A stretch of 7,539 nucleotides of DNA from SG8-39 sp032125995 (GTDB lineage Bacteria; Pseudomonadota; Gammaproteobacteria; Burkholderiales; SG8-39): positions 1 to 7,539 of the forward strand of contig JAQBBQ010000054.1 of the NCBI GenBank assembly GCA_032125995.1, read 5' to 3'. Position numbers and translations under genes: made by a program. Positions 1-6,546 of this stretch are shown here, piece after piece (within the stretch, counting starts at the first letter, position 1; every line of letters starts with the position of its first letter). The notes under the pieces are model-generated. The model did no database searches, had not been told where the DNA came from, and worked only from the letters and a program-made list of their open reading frames with translations.

Positions 1-747
1 CTCATGGCGCTGGCCGGGCCGGCGAACCGGCAGGGCCGGATCGCGGCCGATGTGATCGCCGGACGTGATTCCCGTTTCCGCGGCACCCAGGGCACCGCGA
101 TCATCGGGCTGTTCGGGGGCGCTGTCGCCTGGACCGGCGTCAGCGAGAAAACCCTCAAGCGGCTCGGCGACGAAGACTTCGAGAAGGTCTACCTCTACCC
201 GAACTCTCATGCGGGGTATTACCCCGGCGCCAAAATGCTCGGGCTGAAGGTCCTCTTCCGCAAGACCGACGGGCGCCTGCTCGGCGCGCAGGCGCTCGGC
301 GAGGACGGGCCGGCGGTGGACAAGCGCATCAGCGCGCTCGCCGTCGCGATCCAGTTCGGTGCAACGGTGTACGACCTCGAGGAAGTCGAACTGTGCTACG
401 CGCCACAGTTCGGCAGCGCCAAGGATGCGGTCAATTTTGCCGGCATGGTCGCTGCCGACGTGCTGCACGGCGACATGCCCCTTGTCCACTGGGGCGCCAC
501 GGACGTCGGATTCCTGCTCGACGTGCGCCAGCCGGTGGAGCTGGTCGTGGAGAACGTGCCGGGCGCGGTCAACATCCCGTTGGGTCAGCTCCGCGCGCGC
601 CTGGGCGAGCTTCCTCGTGATCGCGAGATTTTCGTCATCTGCCGCTCTGCCCAGCGCGCCTACTACGCAACGCGCATCCTGCTGCAGAACGGGTTCAAGG
701 CCCGAAACATCTCCGGTGGCATGTTGTCGCGCGCACTCTCGTCTTGA
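1..747 (+). CDS. CoA-disulfide/persulfide reductase with C-terminal rhodanese domain (5' partial)
   Basis: This is the 3' part of a flavin-dependent pyridine nucleotide-disulfide oxidoreductase of the CoA-disulfide reductase/NADH-dependent persulfide reductase type. The frame is already open at base 1, so the ATG at 4 is probably internal; the FAD and NAD domains and the catalytic Cys lie outside the window. Numbering from that ATG, residues 3-17 (LAGPANRQGRIAADV) are the family's hallmark end of the FAD domain. About 30-155 is the dimerisation domain, with SHAGYYPGA (68-76) and CYAPQFGSAKDAVN (131-144), whose Tyr reaches the partner active site in characterised relatives. About 165-247 is a rhodanese domain with the loop CRSAQRAY; Cys213 is the expected persulfide-carrying residue. 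Family members reduce CoA disulfide, CoA persulfide or polysulfide with NAD(P)H in the cytosol, and the fused rhodanese delivers or accepts sulfane sulfur. It leads an apparent operon, with the next start 20 bases after its stop. The family call is firm; the exact substrate is inferred. Confidence 0.9.
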   Translation, partial: LMALAGPANRQGRIAADVIAGRDSRFRGTQGTAIIGLFGGAVAWTGVSEKTLKRLGDEDFEKVYLYPNSHAGYYPGAKMLGLKVLFRKTDGRLLGAQALGEDGPAVDKRISALAVAIQFGATVYDLEEVELCYAPQFGSAKDAVNFAGMVAADVLHGDMPLVHWGATDVGFLLDVRQPVELVVENVPGAVNIPLGQLRARLGELPRDREIFVICRSAQRAYYATRILLQNGFKARNISGGMLSRALSS

Positions 748-753
748 TGGATT

Positions 754-759
754 GGAGGT
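754..759 (+). promoter_or_regulatory. Ribosome binding site of the small membrane protein gene
   Basis: The sequence GGAGGT lies 8 bases before the ATG at 768. It is a near-perfect Shine-Dalgarno sequence and fixes that start. It sits in the 20-base gap after the reductase stop, which fits co-transcription with no promoter of its own. Confidence 0.8.
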
Positions 760-767
760 AGCGACAA

Positions 768-1271
768 ATGAGCAAATGGAAGGAAACAGTCCGTCACGAG
801 ATGATCGAGTACGCGATCAACGTCGTTTACCTGACGCTCGTGTTCGCGGCATTTACGCAGTACACGCGCTTTCTCCTTGCTGCTCACGACATTACTTACA
901 CGAACTACTGGTTTGCCGTGATCGAAGCATTGATTCTCGGCAAGGTGATCATGATCGGCGGGGTGTTCCATCTGGGCCGGGGCCTGGAAGACAAGCCCTT
1001 GATCTATCCCACCTTGTACAAGACCGTCGTTTTCGTAGTTTTTGTCGGCGCTTTCAAGCTCATCGAGCATGCGATCAAGGGCCTCTGGAGCGGCGAGGGA
1101 CTCGCGGGCACACTCGTCGATGTTTCTGAGGAGGATCTCCATGTCGTGCTCGCCAATAGTTTGGTGGTGCTCGTGGCCTTCATCCCCTTCTTCGCCGTCA
1201 AGGAGTTGGGGCGAGTGTTCGGGGGCGCCAAGATCTTTGCGCTCTTCTTCCAGAAAAGACCTGGCAATTGA
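768..1271 (+). CDS. Conserved small integral membrane protein, four predicted helices
   Basis: A 167-residue protein whose function I cannot name. Hydrophobic segments at about 15-37, 47-69, 84-105 and 124-144 suggest four membrane helices. The N-terminus is short and charged (MSKWKETVRHEMIEY), and there is no cleavable signal peptide. Polar and charged residues lie in or at the edges of the helices: His40 and Asp41 after helix 1, Lys59 and His68 in helix 2, Lys97, Glu100 and His101 at the end of helix 3. This is more than simple anchoring needs and could serve metal, quinone or ion binding, but that is speculation. The start is set by a strong ribosome binding site. The gene sits between the rhodanese-fused reductase and the SulP transporter, and its stop overlaps the SulP TTG start, so an accessory role for one of them is plausible. 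Its codons look more AT-rich than those of its neighbours. Confidence 0.85.
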   Translation: MSKWKETVRHEMIEYAINVVYLTLVFAAFTQYTRFLLAAHDITYTNYWFAVIEALILGKVIMIGGVFHLGRGLEDKPLIYPTLYKTVVFVVFVGAFKLIEHAIKGLWSGEGLAGTLVDVSEEDLHVVLANSLVVLVAFIPFFAVKELGRVFGGAKIFALFFQKRPGN

Positions 1272-3032
1272 ATCGAATAATCGTCCTCTCGCTGTTGCGC
1301 CGCTATCTCCCGATCCTGACCTGGGGGGCCGAGTACTCCCGCCGCACCTTCACCAACGACCTGATCGTCGCGGGCATCGTCACCGTCATGCTCATCCCGC
1401 AATCGCTCGCCTATGCGCTGCTGGCGGGTCTGCCGGTGCAGGTCGGTCTCTTTGCCTCGATGGCGCCGCTCCTGCTCTACGCGATCTTCGGCACCTCGCG
1501 CACCCTCGCCGTCGGTCCCGTGGCGGTGGTCAGCCTCATGACCGCGGCCGCTGTGGCGCCGCTCGCGGCGCAGGGATCGCCGGAGTATTTGGGGGCGGCC
1601 ATCGCACTCGCGCTGGTCTCCGGTCTGCTGCTGCTCGCCATGGGTCTGCTGCGGCTGGGATTTCTCGCAAACTTTCTCAGCCACCCGGTCGTCTCGGGAT
1701 TCATCACCGCGTCCGGCATCCAGATCGCGGTCAGCCAGCTCGCGCCCGTGCTCGGCATCCGCGCGCACGGCGAGAATTTCGTCGACCTCGTGATCTCGAT
1801 GTGGCCCAACCTCGGCCAGGTCAATCCCTACACGGCGGCGATCGGCCTCGCGTCGCTCGCCTTCCTGTTCTGGGCGCGCGGCGGCCTCAAGCCCCTCCTG
1901 AGCCACTTGGGATTCGGCGATCGGACCGCAGGCACCCTCGCAAAGATTGGCCCCGCGGTGGCCCTCGTCGCAACCACGGCGGCTGTCTGGGGCTTCGGAC
2001 TCGCCGATCGCGGCGTGCGCATCGTCGGTACGGTTCCGCAGGGCCTGCCCGAGCTCGCCATGCCGCCGCTGGATCCGTCGCTGTGGATGAAGATCCTCAT
2101 GCCCGCGCTGCTGATCTCCATCGTGGGCTATGTAGAGTCGATCTCGGTCGCCCTGACGCTCGCGGCCAAACGCCGCCAGCGCGTCGACCCTGACCAGGAA
2201 CTCATTGCCCTCGGTGCCGCGAACATCGGCGCAGCCTTCTCGGGCGGATTCCCGGTCACCGGCGGCCTGGCGCGTTCGGTGGTGAATTTCGAAGCCGGCG
2301 CCGAGACCCCCCGCCGCCGGGGCATTCACTGCAGTCGGCATTGCGCTCGCCACCCTGTTCCTGACGCCGCTGCTGTTCTATCTGCCGAATGCGACGCTGG
2401 CCGCGACCATCATCGTCGCGGTGCTGTCGCTGGTCGACCTCGGCGCGCTAAAACGCACGTGGATCTATTCGCGAGCCGATTTCGCCGCGATGGCCGCGAC
2501 GATTGCTGTCACGCTGGTCGAGGGCGTCGAGGCGGGCCTGCTGGTGGGTGTAGGGCTGTCGTTATTCCTCCATCTCTACAGCACGTCGCGGCCGCACGTT
2601 GCGATCGTGGGCCAGATCCCGGGGACTGCGCACTTCCGCAACGTGGCGCGTCATGCCGTGGTGACGGACCCGGAGATACTTTCACTCCGGGTGGACGAGA
2701 GCCTCTATTTCCCGAACGCCCGTTTTCTCGAGGACCTCGTCAACGATGCGGTCGCCGCGAACCCGGCGATTCGCCACCTCATCGTCGAGTGCCCTGCGGT
2801 GAACACGATCGACGCCTCGGCACTCGAAAGCCTTGAGGCGATCAACCACCGGCTCAAGGACGGCGGCATCACGTTCCACCTCTCCGAAGTGAAGGGCCCG
2901 GTGATGGACCGCCTGAAGCGGTCGCACTTCCTGCAAGAGCTGACCGGCAAGGTCCACCTCACCCAATACGACGCCGTGCACAGCATCAATCCCGAGCGAG
3001 CACAGCACACGCTGGAGACAAAGAGAGCTTGA
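1268..3032 (+). CDS. SulP family anion transporter with STAS domain, frameshifted
   Basis: An inner-membrane SulP (SLC26-like) carrier for sulfate, bicarbonate or a similar anion. The first frame starts at TTG 1268, overlapping the previous stop (TTGA). It carries the canonical N-terminal transporter region, including IPQSLAYALLAGLP (43-56), GTSRTLAVGPVAVVSLM (75-91) and GGFPVTGGLARSVVNF (about 325-340). At the C6 run 2307-2312 the family sequence moves to the +1 frame and continues as TPAAGAFTAVGIALATLFLT. It then runs through the last helices to a C-terminal STAS domain (about 465-575) with the motif TIDASALESL. Without one C the product is 587 residues, normal for the family. As written, the first frame ends at 2836 after 522 codons with a nonsense tail and no STAS. 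The ATG at 1388 (Met41) is a poorer start because it falls within the first helix region. There is no strong ribosome binding site, so translational coupling is likely. Family is certain; substrate is not. Confidence 0.9.
2307..2312 (+). other. Frameshift site in the SulP gene (C6 run, one extra C)
   Basis: Six C residues follow GAGA. Read as written, the protein turns to TPRRRGIH and loses similarity. Read with five C residues it gives TPAAGAFTAVGIAL, the expected SulP sequence, and the new frame stays open to 3032. The defect is therefore a single-base homopolymer expansion. Confidence 0.88.
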
Positions 3033-3351
3033 CCGAAGGAGGAGGGAGCGCTGGGATGCGGGACCGATTTGGTCGCCGGCACTCGCTTTCTTGAACGCTG
3101 AGCAGGAATGACGGGTGCGAACCCGGGTGCGCCTCGACCACCGCCATGGCGCAGACGCCCGGATCAACCCGGGCTATGCAAAATTCATCATTGCATTACC
3201 ATCGTACTGTCTTCTCACCAGCATCACCGCATGCGAACTACGATCCCCGACGAGGATGTTGCCGCCAAGCTGCACACGCAAGCGCGCCGTAGCGATGCGC
3301 CGCCCGGACTGACGCGGCACAATCGCTGACGCCCCCGCTCACCGCGACGCG
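3033..3351. other. Intergenic spacer, no convincing gene
   Basis: This is the 319-base gap between the SulP stop and the GH15 start. Just after the SulP stop there is a purine-rich, Shine-Dalgarno-like run (AGGAGGAGGG, 3037-3046). An ATG at 3056 follows, opening only a 12-codon frame (MRDRFGRRHSLS) that stops at 3092-3094. A GC-rich inverted repeat lies at 3157-3162/3169-3174 (GCCCGG/CCGGGC, 6-base loop) without a following T run. After it comes the only AT-richer patch (about 3176-3215), where a promoter for the GH15 gene could lie, but I see no well-spaced -35/-10 pair. Two short open frames (3108-3329 and 3115-3312) look like low-complexity random frames and match nothing I recognise. Confidence 0.6.
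3157..3174. repeat. Short GC-rich inverted repeat in the spacer
   Basis: A perfect 6-base-pair stem, GCCCGG/CCGGGC, with the loop ATCAAC. It lies between the SulP and GH15 genes and could slow or end transcription. There is no U-tract afterwards (TATGCAAAAT follows), so a classical intrinsic terminator is not supported. Confidence 0.3.
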
Positions 3352-5158
3352 ATGAACCAGCGCAGCAAACACGACACCCCGGCCCGCATCGAGGACTACG
3401 CACTCCTCGGCGACATGCGCACCGCGGCGCTGGTCGACCGTAACGGCTCGGTCGACTGGATGTGCCTGCCGCGCTTCGACACCCCGGCCTGCTTCGCGGC
3501 GCTGGTCGGCACCGCCGACCATGGCCACTGGTTGCTGCGGCCGGCGGGCGAATCGAAGCGCATCGAGCGCCGCTACCGCGAAGGCACACTGGTGCTCGAG
3601 ACCACGCACCACGTCGCCGAGGGGTGCGGTACGCATGATCGAATTCATGGCACTCGACAGCGGCATGCCGCGGCTGGTGCGCATCGTCGAAGGGCTCGAG
3701 GGCGTGGTGCCGATGTGGACGCAGCTCGTCGTGCGATTCGACTACGGCTCGGTCGTCCCCTGGGCGCGCCGCACCGACGACGGCATGCATTTCGTCGGCG
3801 GCCCGGATGCGCTGCGCCTGCACACGCCGGTTCCCCTGCGCGGTGAAAACTTCACCTCGGTCGCCGAATTCAAGATCCGACGGGGCGAGCGCATCCCCTT
3901 CGTGCTCTCCTTCCAGCCGTCGCACGAAGCGGCGGCACCCGCGGGCGACGCCGAAGAGATGCTCGTGCACACCGCGCGTACCTGGCAGGCCTGGTCGGCG
4001 CACTGCAGCTACCAGGGCCCGTGGCGCGATCAGGTGCTGCGCTCGCTCATCACGCTGAAGGCACTGATCTACGCACCCACCGGCGGGATCATTGCGGCGC
4101 CGACGACCTCGCTGCCCGAGATGCTCGGCGGGGTGCGCAACTGGGACTACCGTTTTTGCTGGTTGCGCGACGCCGCCTATGCGCTCTATGCGCTGCTGAT
4201 GACGGGCTACCGGCAGGAGGCGGTCGCCTGGCGCGACTGGCTGTTGCGTGCCGCCGCGGGCCGGCCGCAGGACCTGCAGATCGTCTATGGCGTGCGCGGC
4301 GAACGCAGGCTGCTCGAGCGCGAGCTGCCCTGGCTGCCGGGCTACCAGGGTGCCGCGCCGGTGCGTATCGGCAACGGCGCCGCGCGCCAGTTTCAGCTCG
4401 ATGTCTACGGCGAAGTGATGGATGTCCTCGGTCTCGCGGGCGATTTCGGCATCGACCATAGCGACGATGCCTGGCAGCTGCAGAAGGTGCTGATGGATTT
4501 CCTCGAATCAAACTGGGAACGGCCTGATGAAGGCATCTGGGAGGTGCGCGGCGGGCAACGTCAGTTCACCCACTCGAAGGTGATGGCCTGGCGCGCATTT
4601 GACCGCGCTGTGAAGAGTGTCGAGCGCCTCAAGCTCGCAGGCCCGTTCGCACGCTGGCGCGCGGTACGCGAGCAGATTCACGCCGATGTGTGCCAGAACG
4701 GTTATGACGCGAACCGCAACACCTTCGTGCAGAGCTACGGCAGCGATGCGCTCGATGCCAGCCTGCTGATCATTCCACTCGTCGGCTTCCTGCCGGCGAG
4801 CGATCGGCGCATGCGCGGCACCGTCGCCGCGATCGAACGCGAGCTGATGACCGACGGCCTGGTGTATCGCTACGCAACCGGCGGCAGCCACGCCGACGGC
4901 TTGCCGCCGGGCGAGGGCAGTTTCCTGCCGTTGAGTTTTCTCTACGTCGACAACCTCGCGCTGCAGGGCCGCAAGTCGGAAGCAGTCGCCTGTTTCGAGC
5001 GCCTGCTCGGCCTCGCGAACGACGTCGGCCTGCTGTCGGAGGAGTACGACCCTGCGCTCGGTCGCATGCTCGGGAACTTTCCCCAGGCGCTCACCCACGT
5101 CGGCCTGGTGAACAGCGCGATCCAGCTCTCGGGTGCCGGCGCACCGCCGCCCGCCTAA
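3352..5158 (+). CDS. Glycoside hydrolase family 15 (glucoamylase/trehalase-like), frameshifted
   Basis: A predicted cytosolic alpha-glucosidic hydrolase of GH15, with no signal peptide. From ATG 3352 the first frame has the usual N-terminus: ARIEDYALLGDMRTAALVDR, then GSVDWMCLPRFDTPACF. After residue 90 it goes out of frame at a G4 run (3621-3624). The +1 frame resumes at AVRMIEFMALDSGMPR and runs to 5158. Without one G the protein is 601 residues, the normal family length. The catalytic (alpha/alpha)6-barrel shows GGVRNWDYRFCWLRDAAY (about 259-276), the predicted general acid Glu397 in DEGIWEVRG, and the predicted general base Glu563 in LLSEEYD followed by GRMLGNFPQALTHVGL. As written, the first frame ends at 3846 after 164 codons without a catalytic site. 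Bacterial relatives act on trehalose, maltooligosaccharides or dextran-type glucans; the sequence does not decide which. No trehalose or glycogen gene is adjacent in the window. The start has a weak ribosome binding site, but no earlier in-frame start follows the stop at 3310. Confidence 0.9.
3621..3624 (+). other. Frameshift site in the GH15 gene (G4 run, one extra G)
   Basis: As written, GCC GAG GGG TGC leads into a non-GH15 tail (CGTHDRIHG). With three G residues the reading becomes GCC GAG GGT GCG GTA CGC ATG. This gives AEGAVRMIEFM, the strand sequence expected in the N-terminal beta-sandwich of bacterial GH15 enzymes. The downstream frame then stays open for about 510 codons. Confidence 0.88.
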
Positions 5159-5177
5159 TCAGTTACGACAACGGGGG

Positions 5178-6545
5178 CTAGGCCGCGTTGCGCGCCTCGG
5201 CTGCGGGCGATCCGAACGCGCGTTCCATCTCGCGCCGCAGTCGTACCGCGCTGTGCTGGGCGTCGACCGCGACATCGCTCCAGCGCACGGGCTTGCCTTG
5301 GGCGATCGGTTTGAGCACCTTCCAGCCCTGCGCGAGGCCGAGCGGCAGACAGTCCTGCGCGTACGACGCTTCGGCAGGCAGGAGCTGGCCCGACACCGTG
5401 TAGCCGCCCTCGCCGTCGAGCAGTTCGCCCGCCTTGAGGTTGCGTTTCGCCACCGCGATCGCGTCGGCACGCCAACCGGTCGCGCAGCCGGTCGCCTCAC
5501 CGCGCACCCCGATCGATGCCACCGAGATGCCGACTTCGAGCCCGATCAGGTGCCAGCGCTTGTACAGGCAGGCGTAGCGTCCGCTCGGATCGGTACGCAC
5601 CTTGTACTCGTCGAAGCAGCGCCGGATGTATTCGGTCTCGCCTTCGAACACGACCCAGACGCCCATGCGAATGTCGTAGGGAATCACGCGACCGTCGGTC
5701 TCGAGCGAGGAGATGACTTCGACCTGCCCCTTGTGGTGCAGCTGTCCGCCCTCTGCCTTCGGCCGCATCACCAACGGCAGGTCGTCGATCGATGCCGGCG
5801 GGTACGCAAGTCCCCAGGGCGCCGGCGTGAGGCCGGTCGCGTTGCACACCGCAGTGCTCTCGATCGATGGCTTCGAGCCATCGAGAAAGGAATTGAACAT
5901 CTTCGGGTTTAACCCACCGAGCCGCGCCTGTTCCTCGCTGAGCCCCCAGTGCTGCCACACCGTGTCGGGCGTCGATTGCGCGTAATGCGGCAGCCATTTG
6001 TGCCCGCGCCCGGCGGCGACCACCGGAAAGCCAGCGGCGCGTGCCCAGTCGACGAGGTCGCAGATGATCGCCGGTTGATCGCCGTAGGCGAGGCTGTAGA
6101 TCACGCCCGCGGCGGCCGCCTTCTGCGCGAGGATCGGGCCGCAGTAGGCGTCGGCCTCGACCGTCACCATGACGACGTGTTTGCCGTGGCGGAAGGCTTC
6201 GAGTGCGTGTTCGGCGGCCGCCATCGGGTTGCCGGTCGCCTCGACGACGATTTCGATCGCCGGATGCGCGACCAGCGCACGCCAGTCATCCGAGACGTGG
6301 GTCTGTCCGCTCTTCAGTGCCGCGTCGAGCGTAGGCGCCGCGCTGCGCTCCGCAGTCCAACCCACGCGCGCGAGATTCGCGCGCGCATTCTCCGGCGCGA
6401 GGTCGGCGATGCCGGCGAGGTGCACGCCGGGCGTGTTCGGCACTTGCGCGATGTACATCGAGCCGAACTTGCCGGCGCCGATGATGCCAACGCGTAACGG
6501 TCGACCCTCGGCCGCGCGCTGCTGCAGTTTCGCGTACAGGTTCAT
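5178..6545 (-). CDS. NAD(P)-dependent oxidoreductase with SAF-like C-terminus (homoserine-dehydrogenase-like, COG4091 type)
   Basis: A 455-residue cytosolic dehydrogenase. The N-terminal Rossmann fold is clear: LRVGIIGAGKFGSMY with the GxGxxG glycines at 23, 25 and 28, then an acidic residue (GIADLAPENA) after the second strand. EIVVEATGNPMAAAEHALEA (from about residue 100) resembles the NAD(P)-binding half of homoserine dehydrogenase and Gfo/Idh-type enzymes. The middle part holds the presumed substrate domain. From about 360, AIAVAKRNLKAGELLDGEGG begins a SAF-like domain, which leads some databases to label such proteins FlgA; a flagellar role is not implied. The start ATG follows the stop of the upstream oxygenase gene by one base, which indicates translational coupling; no strong ribosome binding site is seen. 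The 3' end faces the GH15 gene across 19 bases with no terminator between them. Fold and cofactor type are well supported. True homoserine dehydrogenase activity is doubtful, and the substrate is unknown. Confidence 0.85.
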   Translation of the reverse strand: MNLYAKLQQRAAEGRPLRVGIIGAGKFGSMYIAQVPNTPGVHLAGIADLAPENARANLARVGWTAERSAAPTLDAALKSGQTHVSDDWRALVAHPAIEIVVEATGNPMAAAEHALEAFRHGKHVVMVTVEADAYCGPILAQKAAAAGVIYSLAYGDQPAIICDLVDWARAAGFPVVAAGRGHKWLPHYAQSTPDTVWQHWGLSEEQARLGGLNPKMFNSFLDGSKPSIESTAVCNATGLTPAPWGLAYPPASIDDLPLVMRPKAEGGQLHHKGQVEVISSLETDGRVIPYDIRMGVWVVFEGETEYIRRCFDEYKVRTDPSGRYACLYKRWHLIGLEVGISVASIGVRGEATGCATGWRADAIAVAKRNLKAGELLDGEGGYTVSGQLLPAEASYAQDCLPLGLAQGWKVLKPIAQGKPVRWSDVAVDAQHSAVRLRREMERAFGSPAAEARNAA

Positions 6546-6546
6546 G

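Noticed and set aside
2307..2312. Programmed ribosomal frameshift or transcriptional slippage in SulP
   Set aside because: A +1 shift at a C run is conceivable, but SulP genes are not known to use it. I see no stimulatory structure or overlapping short product logic, and the next gene has the same kind of defect.
1004..2353. Long minus-strand open frame (449 codons) opposite the membrane protein and SulP genes
   Set aside because: Its product is Arg/Glu/Asp/Gly-rich low complexity with no family motif, as expected for the antisense of GC-rich codons. The plus strand encodes clear proteins here.
3062..3074. Possible terminator hairpin GACC/GGTC after SulP
   Set aside because: The stem has only four base pairs with a 5-base loop and is not followed by a T run.
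3224..4459. Long minus-strand open frame (411 codons) opposite the GH15 gene
   Set aside because: It is an antisense shadow of GH15 codons, with His/Arg/Ala-rich composition and no recognisable domain.
5133..6497. Plus-strand open frames at 5133-5912 and 5949-6497
   Set aside because: They lie opposite the well-supported dehydrogenase gene and have Arg/His/Asp-rich compositions without motifs, typical of antisense frames.
5178..6545. Calling the SAF-domain dehydrogenase a flagellar FlgA protein
   Set aside because: Only the C-terminal SAF-like segment is shared. The N-terminus is a clear NAD(P)-binding dehydrogenase and no flagellar gene is nearby.
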